Shown: positions 1 through 6,840, counted from the stretch's first letter. The stretch: DNA of 8,712 bases from Deltaproteobacteria bacterium (GCA_016874945.1 VGSO01000104.1:1-8712); one strand, 5' to 3'. The notes: generated from the letters alone by a model not told the origin. Made by a program: numbers and translations.

Positions 1-10
1 TGAACTATTG

Positions 11-28
11 TAATTCCGGTAATTCCGG
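11..28. repeat. Two-copy 9-bp tandem repeat
   Basis: The 9-mer taattccgg occurs twice back to back just downstream of the glycosidase stop codon. It is short and may be chance or the edge of a longer array outside the window. No hairpin-plus-T-tract terminator is visible between it and the stop codon. Confidence 0.4.
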
Positions 29-72
29 TTATTTGAAACCTGGCTTTCTCTTTTCCCCTTACCCCAGACCCC

Positions 73-2595
73 TCACCCCAAGAGTTTCATATAGCGCACC
101 GGGCTGAAATTGAGGGCTTCCGCCAGCTCCACCAGTTGGGTGGCCAGGGCCAGGGCCTTGGGATCCCGGGCGGTCCGGGCGGCTACCGCAGGGAAATTCT
201 TGCTCATCAGGTCAAACATGAAATTCTGGGCTTCGGTGAACTCCAGGTTGATGGGAATGCGGCTCACCAGCTTCAAGAAGTCCCGCAATTTCCCGACCTT
301 GTCCATCTGCACCCGGGCGGCCAGGTCATTCAGGTGCCGGTGCAGGATGCGGGTCAGAATTTGGGCGCCTTCCCCGGATTCCAGCTTTAAGCCCATGAGT
401 TCCGTTTCCCGGACCAACTCCAGAATCTCCTCAGAAGCCGGCAGCAGCGCGGGTTCCGGCTCCAACCGGCGCAGCAGTTCCACCAGCCGCCGGTTCAAGG
501 TGATTTCGCCCAAAGCCCGGTAGAGGCGAGGCAGAGGCAGGCCTTCGGCCACCATGGCCCGGAGCAGGGGGCGGGCGTCATCGAAATTATGGGTGACGGC
601 GGCCAGGGCCTCCTCCCGGAAGTGTTCCAGGAGGTCCTCAAAAACCTCATGTTTTTCCTCCAGGAACATATCGTGCACGGTGTAGTATTTCTCTCCCAAC
701 CGCCGGGCTATTTGGGGGATAAGGTCTTCCGGCGCCTTTTCTAAGATGTCAAAGAGCTCTTGTTTCAGGACGGCGAAATCCGGGGCCGGCAGATGGCTCT
801 GCACCTGGGTGCGGTAGAGGTAGCTTCCCAGGTAAACGGTGAAAAAGGCCAGTTCCCGGCGCTCCCGGGTGATGCCGGAAGTGAGGTTCAAGCGGCCCGC
901 GGCGAATTCCAGGGACCCCTGGGTTTTGCACTCGTACTCCCGGGTTTCGGCCTGGTAATGGTAGATGCGGGCCGGGCACTGGCGCTCCCGGACCTTGAGC
1001 CAGGAAATCACCCATTGATTGGCCACCTTGGGGAAATCCACGATGAAGGGCTTAATGCGATGCTGATAAAGGTGCTTGCCCGTGCCGGCTTCGGGAATGT
1101 TGCTCACCGCCCGCTCCAGGATCTGGAGAAAGGCGGGCTCCAGTGGCTCATGGGTGAAGTCTTGCCCCAACTGCAAAGCCCGGGCCGCGTATTTCAGCAC
1201 CTGCAAGGTTTCCAGCCCGGACAGGTCGGCAAAGAACCAGCCGCAACTGGTATACATGAGCAGGGCGTGGCGTTCCATTTCCAATAGCTTCAAGGCCGGC
1301 ACCCAGCGGCTCTCTGGAAGGCCCGGCCGGCCTTCCCGGCGGAACCATTGGGCTACGGCCCCGGGGCTGCGGTCCAGGATGACCTCGATGTAAGCGTTTC
1401 GGGCCGCCCAGGGTTCCGGAAAATATTTCTGCCCTTCGTGTTCAAAGATCTCTGCCAGTTTGGCGTTAAGATGGTCAAAGGCTCCCTTGAGGGGGGCTCG
1501 CCAGCGTTGGTTCCAGGTGGGCAGGCCTCCGGTGGCGCAGCCGCAGTTCTCCTTCCACCGCCCCACGCCGTGGGGGCAGCTCCAAGAGCTGCCCTCCCCC
1601 TGGGGTCCCAGGTACAGTTCCACTTCCATCTGGGGCGGGGCCAACTCCAGGAACGCGGCGCAATTGGTCAGGGCAAATCCCCGCTTGGGCAAGGCCTGGG
1701 CCACCATGTGGGCCAGGGCCAGCTCTCCGAATTTCTTGTGGTGGCCGTAATTTTCCCCGTCCGTGGCCACATGGCCCAGTTGGGGGCGGGCCGCGCCCGG
1801 GGTCAGGTTCTGCGTCAGCCGGAACGCCAGCCGGTTGGAATCCTGGAGCAGGTCGCCGAAGCTGATGTCCGCGGCCACCGCGCCGTTATAAAAAAAGACG
1901 TCGATATGGCGCCGCCGGGAAACCTCTCCCTTGTCGTCGGGGAGGTAGCACCGGTAAGCCTGGGTGGTGTCCAGAGTGTGAGCCTGGACCGGCTGCCAAT
2001 CCCGGACGCCTTTGAGGGGCCGGACCCGTTTGGCCTGGTAGGGCGACAAAATGACGAACTTCATCCCGTGATCCGCCAGGGTTGCCAGGGTGGGGTAATT
2101 CACCGCGGTCTCCGGCAGCCACATGGCCGCGGCGGGCCGCCCAAAGCGGTGGCGGAAGTCCTTAAGGCCCCAAATGACCTGGGTTTCCCGATCCCGGGAA
2201 TTCAACAGGGGCAAAATGGCATGGTTGTAAGCCTGGGCCAAAGCGTTGCCGTGCCCCAGGCGGGCATGGCTCCGGCGGTCGGCTTCCTGGATGCGCTGGT
2301 AGGCCAGGGGAGCCTTTAACTCCAGCCAGCTCATCAAGGTGGGGCCGAAGTTGAAGCTGATATGCTCATAGTTATTGACAATATCCAGGATGCGGCGCTG
2401 GCTGTCGAAAATGCGGGCCGCCGCGTTGGGACCGTAGCATTCGGCAGTGATGCGGGCGTTCCAGTCGTGGTAGGGATGGGCGCTGGCCTCCACCTCCACC
2501 TCTTCGATCCAGGGGTTCTCCCGGGGCGGCTGGTAGAAATGCCCGTGGATGACCACGTAGCCTTGGGGCTTGGTGATGGCCGGCAGTCCGTCCAT
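73..2595 (-). CDS. GH57-family glycoside hydrolase with DUF3536-type C-terminal region
   Basis: An 840-residue cytoplasmic protein with no signal peptide or membrane segment. The N-terminal third carries the GH57 signatures in order: HGHFYQPP near residues 17-24 (motif 1), GHGNALAQ near 114-121, MWLPETAVN at 158-166, where E162 is the expected nucleophile, and VATDGENYGHH at 276-286, where D279 is the expected acid/base. After residue 330 comes the region typical of DUF3536 proteins, with a cysteine-bearing stretch (SCPHGVGRWKENCGC, 339-353) that could bind a metal. GH57 enzymes act on alpha-glucans by a retaining mechanism; the substrate of the DUF3536 subgroup is not something I can name, though a role in glycogen or other storage glucan turnover is plausible. 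The ATG is supported by GGGGAG five bases upstream and puts the conserved HGHF motif 16 residues in, as usual for the family. The gene stands alone, with a scar upstream and the window edge downstream. Family call is firm; substrate is unknown. Confidence 0.93.
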   Translation of the reverse strand: MDGLPAITKPQGYVVIHGHFYQPPRENPWIEEVEVEASAHPYHDWNARITAECYGPNAAARIFDSQRRILDIVNNYEHISFNFGPTLMSWLELKAPLAYQRIQEADRRSHARLGHGNALAQAYNHAILPLLNSRDRETQVIWGLKDFRHRFGRPAAAMWLPETAVNYPTLATLADHGMKFVILSPYQAKRVRPLKGVRDWQPVQAHTLDTTQAYRCYLPDDKGEVSRRRHIDVFFYNGAVAADISFGDLLQDSNRLAFRLTQNLTPGAARPQLGHVATDGENYGHHKKFGELALAHMVAQALPKRGFALTNCAAFLELAPPQMEVELYLGPQGEGSSWSCPHGVGRWKENCGCATGGLPTWNQRWRAPLKGAFDHLNAKLAEIFEHEGQKYFPEPWAARNAYIEVILDRSPGAVAQWFRREGRPGLPESRWVPALKLLEMERHALLMYTSCGWFFADLSGLETLQVLKYAARALQLGQDFTHEPLEPAFLQILERAVSNIPEAGTGKHLYQHRIKPFIVDFPKVANQWVISWLKVRERQCPARIYHYQAETREYECKTQGSLEFAAGRLNLTSGITRERRELAFFTVYLGSYLYRTQVQSHLPAPDFAVLKQELFDILEKAPEDLIPQIARRLGEKYYTVHDMFLEEKHEVFEDLLEHFREEALAAVTHNFDDARPLLRAMVAEGLPLPRLYRALGEITLNRRLVELLRRLEPEPALLPASEEILELVRETELMGLKLESGEGAQILTRILHRHLNDLAARVQMDKVGKLRDFLKLVSRIPINLEFTEAQNFMFDLMSKNFPAVAARTARDPKALALATQLVELAEALNFSPVRYMKLLG

Positions 2596-2600
2596 TAATG

Positions 2601-2606
2601 CTCCCC
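2601..2606 (-). promoter_or_regulatory. Ribosome binding site of the GH57 gene
   Basis: On the minus strand GGGGAG lies five bases before the ATG at 2595, a normal spacing. It supports this start, the most upstream one consistent with the conserved N-terminus. Confidence 0.6.
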
Positions 2607-2613
2607 AGCTATC

Positions 2614-2637
2614 AGCTTTCAGCCGTTAGCTTTCAGC
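2614..2637. repeat. Direct repeat of agctttcagc, 14-bp period
   Basis: The 10-mer agctttcagc appears at 2614-2623 and 2628-2637, and a related agctatcagc-like stretch runs into it from the left. It lies in the 5' leader of the GH57 gene, between the candidate promoter and the ribosome binding site, so it would be transcribed. Function unknown. Confidence 0.55.
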
Positions 2638-2654
2638 TAATTGTTTGACAGGGT

Positions 2655-2684
2655 ATCATAAGCTGGCCGTTAAGTCTCTGTCAT
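2655..2684 (-). promoter_or_regulatory. Candidate sigma-70 promoter for the GH57 gene
   Basis: Reading the minus strand, ATGACA (2684-2679, five of six matches to TTGACA) is followed after 18 bp by TATGAT (2660-2655, five of six matches to TATAAT). Transcription would start near 2648, giving a leader of about 50 nt before the ATG at 2595. It is the only reasonable promoter match I found in this gap, by eye only. Confidence 0.45.
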
Positions 2685-2730
2685 TTTAGCCGAATCGGTT
2701 AGCCCTGGAAATAATATACCCATCCGGCCC

Positions 2731-3080
2731 TGAGGTGGATCCGGTTTTCTTGGACACGGGATTGGGAGATAATCAGTGACCCAGGAGGACCGGAAGATGG
2801 CAAAGGAACAGGAGAGTGACCAGGGTAGGGGTGAGGTGGTCCCAGGGGGGACGGAGGGAGGCCGTAGGCCGACCGGAGTCCCCCCTGGGCAGGGAAGTGT
2901 GGGGCCATTGGCCCAGGGCCAGCGTTGGACGGCAGCCAGGAAACGGGAGGTGGTGTTGCGCATCTTCCGGGGCGAACCCCTGGAGTTGCTTTCCCGGGAG
3001 TTGGGCGTGGAGCTCTACCGGCTGGAAAAATGGCGGGGCGCCGCCCTGGCGGGCATGGAGGAGGCTCTGAAGGCGCGCAG
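2731..3080 (+). mobile_element. Left-end remnant of an IS3-type insertion sequence
   Basis: The remnant comprises a probable left terminus near 2731-2760 (tgaggtggatccggtt onward, ending tggacac, resembling the ends of IS3-type elements), a short leader, and a truncated OrfA transposase reading rightward. The integrase half (OrfB) and the right end are absent: the sequence switches to an unrelated peptidase gene at about 3068-3085. The left boundary is an estimate, since no second terminus is present to pair with it. Confidence 0.55.
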
Positions 3081-3165
3081 AGGTGATCCACGAGTGGCAC
3101 AAATCGATACTGCACGAGGTTGTGCCCACGCTGATCAAGAAATGGGAGCCGAAGCTAAAGGTTAA
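2797..3165 (+). pseudogene. Truncated transposase OrfA (IS3-type helix-turn-helix)
   Basis: The frame opens with an ATG eight bases after a perfect AGGAGG (2783-2788); a GTG at 2776 is in frame but lacks such support. The first 40 residues are low-complexity and basic/glycine-rich (GGRRPTGVPPGQG), as in OrfA proteins of deltaproteobacterial IS elements I recognise. Residues 43-95 form the DNA-binding part (RWTAARKREVV, then a helix-turn-helix at about 52-80, ending ALKAR). An intact OrfA would continue into a leucine-zipper-like coiled coil before OrfB. Here the residues after about 95 (frame to 3165) are simply the peptidase fragment read in the wrong frame, so the tail is not native. Without OrfB it cannot be an active transposase, but the HTH fragment could still be translated. 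Confidence 0.7.
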
Positions 3166-3430
3166 AGTTGCCAAATATTTCCTGCAACGAATGAAAACCA
3201 AGTGGGGAAGCTGCAATCATAAGGCGGGACACATCCGCCTTAACACAGAACTGGTGAAAAAGCCGAAGGATCTGCTCGAATACGTTATCGTTCACGGAAT
3301 GGTGCACCTGCTGGAGCCAACACACAGCGACCGCTTCATAGCCATCCTTGGGGAGCATTACCCAACCTGGCGCGAAGCCCGCGCTGAACTAAATGAGCTA
3401 CCGCTGACCGCCGAAGTATGGAAAGAGTGA
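3083..3430 (+). pseudogene. YgjP-type zinc metallopeptidase, C-terminal fragment with lost catalytic Glu
   Basis: The 115 codons from a GTG at 3083 match the C-terminal half of the YgjP/DUF45 (M48-like) metallopeptidase family, whose full members are about 230 residues. Recognisable blocks are VIHEWHK at the start, QRMKTKWGSCN near 35-45, IRLNTEL near 51-57, and the metal site near 70-84. In the family the metal site reads HExxH...EPTHxxRF. Here it is HGMVHLLEPTHSDRF, so the two zinc histidines (71, 75) and H81 remain but the catalytic Glu is Gly (codon GGA at 3296-3298, one transition from GAA). The N-terminal half is missing because the IS remnant abuts at about 3068-3080, where a TGA (3068-3070) closes the frame. 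No ribosome binding site is evident for the GTG. Functional relatives are often found beside type I restriction genes; none is visible here. Almost certainly dead as a peptidase. Confidence 0.85.
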
Positions 3431-3471
3431 TTTGTAATGACCAAAATTTAAGCTGAAAACTATCAAACCGC

Positions 3472-3490
3472 GGTCAAATTAAATCTGACA
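3472..3490. repeat. Imperfect palindrome GGTCAAATTAAATCTGACA
   Basis: The two arms, GTCAAATT and AATCTGAC, pair with one mismatch around a short AT centre. It could be an operator-like dyad or one half of a REP-type element. A single copy in this window does not decide between these. Confidence 0.35.
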
Positions 3491-3669
3491 TAGAGAAAAT
3501 TTTTAAAAAGCTGCGTGATCTAAAATGGAGGTTTTGAACCCCATATCAACCACGATTTCCTTTTTGGTAACGTGCTGATAGAGGGCAGGTAGCAACACAA
3601 GTAAGCTTAAAAAATTGTCTCGCCATCACTTTCATGGATAAATTGCTCCGGCTAAATATGTCGGGAAGA

Positions 3670-3707
3670 GCTTCCTGGGCGGCAGACCTTGGCGCCGCCC
3701 GGGAAGC
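3670..3707 (-). terminator. Hairpin downstream of the redox operon
   Basis: Minus-strand transcript from 3707 to 3670: GCUUCCCGGGCGGC, a 10-nt loop, then GCCGCCCAGGAAGC. Thirteen of fourteen positions pair, the exception being one C-A mismatch. It begins four bases after the HdrA-like stop codon. The sequence after the stem (TCTTCCCG) is not a U-tract, so it may act as a 3'-end stabiliser or a factor-assisted terminator rather than a classic intrinsic one. Read on the plus strand the mismatch becomes a G-U pair, so it could block transcription from the left as well. Confidence 0.55.
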
Positions 3708-3711
3708 CCGG

Positions 3712-6186
3712 TCATTGCGGGCCGAAGGGCAGGCCGTAATAAAGGGTGCGGTTGATGAACACGATGGAAATGAGGCCCTCCTGGCCCATATCCTTTAAAT
3801 AATCACGAGCCCGTTCCTCTTCTACACCCAAAGCCTGGGTGATGTCCTGAAGCAGCAGCGATTTGCCCTTAACCCGCAGCAAATTTCTCACCCGGGCCCG
3901 GAAAAATTCCTCCCCTACGATTTCCGTCAAAGTGCGGTCATAGGCCACCGGGTTGGGCATGTGCATGGGATAGGAGGTCTCCCAGGGGCGGCGCAGGCTG
4001 ACCCCCAGGACCCAGCGCACCCGGTAAACGTGGAGCGTGTCGTAAAGGGCTTGCAGTTTGCTCTGCGTCTCGGCCTCACGCGGAATGGGGCCCAGGGTGT
4101 CCAGGGTTTTCAAGAAGCTCTCCACCGTGCCCACGAACCCCTCCGGTTTGGTGATGTCGCTGTGTGCCAGGGCGATGCGCTCCCGCTCCAGGCCGCACAG
4201 GTCCAGGAGCTTCCTTAGGACCCAGACCCGGCTCCAGGTATGGTCGATGCCGTAGCTGTGGTGGCATTCCTCGGGGTTGCAGCCGATAAGCAGGAGGCCA
4301 TTGGCCCCCTCCAGGAAGGCCCAGGCCATGACCACCGGGTCGATCTGCCCCAGACAGCGCACCGGCAGCAGATAAAAACGCCGGTCATAGGCCAAGCCCC
4401 GCAATCCCGCCTGGTCGGCCGCGGCCGCGCCGCTCCATTGGCAGCCGAACCCCATTACCTCATCGGCCGCCAGGCTCCGGGCCAGGGCGGTCACCCGGGC
4501 CTCGTGCTGCGCCAGGGTGCAGTTCTCCAGGGTGAGGGCCAGTTCCGGACAGGAGGCGACGCAGGTGCCTTCCCCCGTGCAGAGCATGGGATCCACCATC
4601 CGGGGGACGTTGTGGCCCAATCCTTCCACCGGACCGCTCACCGGCTGGATGGCCAGGCAGTCGCAGATTTCCCGGCAGAGGGTGCACACCGAACACTTGT
4701 CCTGGTCCACGGTGGAGATCACCCGGGGCGCGTAAAGTTCCCCGGCCTGAGCCTTCTTAACCAGGACCGCGGTCTTTTTCGCCACCCGGCGCCCCTGGCT
4801 CAAAGCCCCGCGCAGGTCGCAGGGCTGACAGGCGGACCCGACGATGAGTTTCTCATCCAGGACCACCTGGTCCGGGCGCACCATCTGGGGATACCTCTCC
4901 AGGAACTCCTCTTCTTTAACTTCCAGGCCCAGAATTTTGGCGGTCCCGAGTGCCTGGGCCCCGGGATTGCGCCGGGGCGAGAGCACCAGGAGGTCCCAGC
5001 CCAGGTCTTGTTCCGTCTGGATGTTCTTCTGGTTGAAAGAGATATACTCGCTCTTCACCAGAGGCCGGACCTTGCCATTATATGGGATCAGGGCGATACC
5101 CAATTGGCGGGCCCTGGCCCGGTCGAAGGTGCCGAAGGGAATGGCCAGGCTGCCGTCATAGAGGATGGACACCCGGGTTTCGGGCCATTTTTCCCGAAGA
5201 AGGGTAGCCATATTCCAGGCCCCCTCCAGGGAAAGATGAGCCGCAAAAGGCTGGCCGGCCTCCATATCGTTGATCCAAAAGACTATTCTGTCGATTAGGG
5301 GACGGCCGTCCCTGATAAACTCATTCATCTCCACCTGACAAATGACACGGTCCCCATCATGACCGAACTCCGGGAATTGATGGGCCACCTCCCAATCCAG
5401 GGCCGCAATGATGGCCCCGGCTTGATACTCCACAATCTCCTCACCCTTCGGAGCGGTAAAAGTTACCGTGTAGTCGCTGAACCTGCCGGAAACCTGCTTA
5501 AGTTCACCTACCCGGACCGTGCGGACCAGGGGAGAGGCTGTAACCCTCTGAATGATGCTCGCCAGGCGGTCAAAGCAGTGGTCATCCCCGGGATAGATGC
5601 TGTGCGCCCGCCGAATTTCTTCTTCCTGGTCCCGGTGCAAGGCGATGATGGTTTCCACTCCCTGTTCGGCCAACTCCTGGGCCGCGCCATAGCCGGCGAT
5701 GCCTCCTCCCAGCACCAGAACCGGCCCTTGATAGTCGATGCGCAGCCGGGGGGCCGGCTTCAAGGTCTCCAGCCAGGCCTGGGAGGCCCGGATGAGTTTG
5801 GCTCCTTTGCCCGCCAGTTCTCCTGGGGCGCCCTGGTGGACCCGGGCCACATAGTCCCGAAGATTCACCAGGTCGATCTCCTCTTCCTCCACTCCCAGGG
5901 CCGCCAGGGCCCGGTCGAATTTCTTGTGCAGGATGCGGCTCTCACAGCCGGCCACGATGATCCGGTTGAGTTCTTTGCGGGTTATTGCTTCCCGAACGCG
6001 GTCCAACCCCGGCGCCAGGCAGGAAAAGGGCAGGATTTCCACGTGCTCCACCCGGGGGGCCGGGGCCAACGTCCGGGCCAGGGCGGCCAGGTCCACCTTG
6101 GGGGCGATCTCCTCCCCGCACTCGCACAGGAAAATCCCCAGCCGCGGCTCCGGTCCGCTTGGTATCAGGGCTTGGCCAGTCTTCAT
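3712..6186 (-). CDS. hdrA: HdrA-like / MvhD-like fusion iron-sulfur protein with C-terminal winged-helix-like end
   Basis: 824 residues from the ATG at 6186, chosen because AGGGAGGTGA lies seven bases upstream; the frame is open further upstream but that part overlaps the preceding gene. Domains: HdrA N-terminal region with C21, C23, C56 and C81 (about 15-145); Rossmann fold LGGGIAGYGAA (159-169); HdrA-type closing segment with SACQPCD (451-457); ferredoxin pair with C498, C501, C504, C508, then C536, E539, C542, C546; MvhD-type [2Fe-2S] domain (about 577-700) with C582, C611, C636, C641; and a C-terminal helix-rich tail ending in a winged-helix-like segment (about 775-820). In known complexes HdrA holds the FAD that can bifurcate electrons and MvhD links it to hydrogenase or another donor. 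Here several hallmark residues differ: the usual TLDCAxC stretch is replaced around 198-206, the acidic residue after the second Rossmann strand is not evident, and one ferredoxin Cys is Glu. It is a divergent paralog, probably the electron hub of the operon's complex; flavin binding is uncertain. Last gene of the operon, followed by a hairpin. Confidence 0.88.
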   Translation of the reverse strand: MKTGQALIPSGPEPRLGIFLCECGEEIAPKVDLAALARTLAPAPRVEHVEILPFSCLAPGLDRVREAITRKELNRIIVAGCESRILHKKFDRALAALGVEEEEIDLVNLRDYVARVHQGAPGELAGKGAKLIRASQAWLETLKPAPRLRIDYQGPVLVLGGGIAGYGAAQELAEQGVETIIALHRDQEEEIRRAHSIYPGDDHCFDRLASIIQRVTASPLVRTVRVGELKQVSGRFSDYTVTFTAPKGEEIVEYQAGAIIAALDWEVAHQFPEFGHDGDRVICQVEMNEFIRDGRPLIDRIVFWINDMEAGQPFAAHLSLEGAWNMATLLREKWPETRVSILYDGSLAIPFGTFDRARARQLGIALIPYNGKVRPLVKSEYISFNQKNIQTEQDLGWDLLVLSPRRNPGAQALGTAKILGLEVKEEEFLERYPQMVRPDQVVLDEKLIVGSACQPCDLRGALSQGRRVAKKTAVLVKKAQAGELYAPRVISTVDQDKCSVCTLCREICDCLAIQPVSGPVEGLGHNVPRMVDPMLCTGEGTCVASCPELALTLENCTLAQHEARVTALARSLAADEVMGFGCQWSGAAAADQAGLRGLAYDRRFYLLPVRCLGQIDPVVMAWAFLEGANGLLLIGCNPEECHHSYGIDHTWSRVWVLRKLLDLCGLERERIALAHSDITKPEGFVGTVESFLKTLDTLGPIPREAETQSKLQALYDTLHVYRVRWVLGVSLRRPWETSYPMHMPNPVAYDRTLTEIVGEEFFRARVRNLLRVKGKSLLLQDITQALGVEEERARDYLKDMGQEGLISIVFINRTLYYGLPFGPQ

Positions 6187-6190
6187 GGTC

Positions 6191-6200
6191 TCACCTCCCT
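6191..6200 (-). promoter_or_regulatory. Shine-Dalgarno of the HdrA-like gene
   Basis: AGGGAGGTGA on the minus strand, GGAGG being seven bases before the ATG at 6186. It fills most of the 14-nt gap after the preceding stop codon and decides the start: the ATG at 6297, 37 codons upstream, lies inside the previous gene and would add a tail with no HdrA similarity. Confidence 0.8.
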
Positions 6201-6836
6201 CTAATGGGCAAACCCGTGGCCGGTGCGCCGGGACAGGTCGCCCCGCACCGTGTCCAGTCTGGCTTGCAAGGCGCCGGTAGGGCACACTGAAACGCAACAG
6301 CCGCAGCCGATGCAGGCGCTGTTGGGAATGCGGTAGGGGGTCTCCAACTGTTTCTTTACGCCCCGGGAACCGAAGGTCAACGCCTGAACCCCCACCACCT
6401 CATGGCACACCGCCACGCACAGGCCGCACTTGAGGCACTCTTCCTTGGGGTCGGTGATATGGAAGCGGGTGGAGGTGATGCCGTACTGCGCCGCGAGCTC
6501 TTTAATTTCACGGGAGGCCGGGCACTCGGCCAGGAGCATCTCCAGGACCCAGCGCCGCACATTCTTCACCCGCTCCGAGTCGGTGAACACTTCCAGTTGG
6601 TGCACCGGGTGAATAAGGCAGGAGGGCGCGATCTGCCCGCGCTTCCCATAGCGGGTCTCCACCACGCACAAGCGGCAACTCCCCCAGGGCTTGACCGCCG
6701 GGTGGAAGCATAGGGTGGGGATGTGGATATGGTTGAACCTGGCCGTCTCCAGGATAGTCCAGCCAGGCTTGGCCTGCACTTTCCGCCCGTCAATGGTCAA
6801 GTTGATCATCTCAGATTTTTTCTTCTTGGCCGTCAT
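6201..6836 (-). CDS. NuoG-like / HoxU-like iron-sulfur protein (2Fe-2S plus two 4Fe-4S)
   Basis: 211 residues from the ATG at 6836, fixed by TAAGGAGGCG just upstream; the longer open frame to 7052 overlaps the NuoF-like gene and shows no family similarity. The N-terminal [2Fe-2S] ferredoxin fold has ligands C43, C54, C57, C73 (TLCFHPAVKPWGSCRLC). A NuoG-type linker follows, in which relatives such as HndD and NuoG carry an H-x3-C-x2-C-x5-C cluster site; here the segment reads LLAECPASREIKELAAQYGI and retains a single cysteine, C105. Then come two [4Fe-4S] sites: C134, C137, C140, C144, and C175, C178, C181, C185 (with an extra C180). It has no molybdopterin or hydrogenase domain, so it is the short electron-relay form, comparable to HoxU or the NuoG-like subunit of Bam complexes. 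It should carry electrons between the NuoF-like flavin protein encoded just upstream (11-nt gap) and the HdrA-like protein encoded just downstream (14-nt gap). Soluble. Confidence 0.9.
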   Translation of the reverse strand: MTAKKKKSEMINLTIDGRKVQAKPGWTILETARFNHIHIPTLCFHPAVKPWGSCRLCVVETRYGKRGQIAPSCLIHPVHQLEVFTDSERVKNVRRWVLEMLLAECPASREIKELAAQYGITSTRFHITDPKEECLKCGLCVAVCHEVVGVQALTFGSRGVKKQLETPYRIPNSACIGCGCCVSVCPTGALQARLDTVRGDLSRRTGHGFAH

Positions 6837-6840
6837 GGGA

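Larger units (their letters stand above)
3431..3711. other. AT-rich intergenic gap without a convincing gene
   Basis: This 281-bp stretch between the peptidase fragment and the operon's last stop codon is strikingly AT-rich: 88 of 240 bases are G or C over 3421-3660, against 46 of 60 in a sample at 121-180. It holds an imperfect palindrome (3472-3490), a 40-codon open stretch on the minus strand (3503-3625) with no start support, and the operon's terminator hairpin at its right end. Best read as non-coding DNA left with the IS/peptidase scar. Confidence 0.6.

Noticed and set aside
1348..2319. A 323-codon plus-strand open frame opposite the GH57 gene
   Set aside because: It is antisense to a protein with clear GH57 motifs. 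Its translation is rich in Gly, Pro, Arg and Gln with no recognisable domain, typical of the mirror of a GC-rich gene.
3503..3625. A 40-codon minus-strand open stretch in the AT-rich gap
   Set aside because: It has no start codon with a ribosome binding site and matches no family I recognise. It may be a remnant or chance and is not strong enough to call as a gene.
4546..4581. A selenocysteine or recoded codon at the missing ferredoxin cysteine
   Set aside because: The codon is GAA, not TGA, and there is no in-frame stop in the gene.
4240..5298. A 352-codon plus-strand open frame opposite the HdrA-like gene
   Set aside because: It is antisense to conserved HdrA and ferredoxin motifs, with low-complexity composition and no domain. 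The same holds for 5359-6204 and 7086-7703.
6187..6297. Upstream 37-codon extension of the HdrA-like gene
   Set aside because: It overlaps the 3' end of the NuoG-like gene, lacks a ribosome binding site and shows no family similarity. The ATG at 6186 has a near-perfect Shine-Dalgarno.
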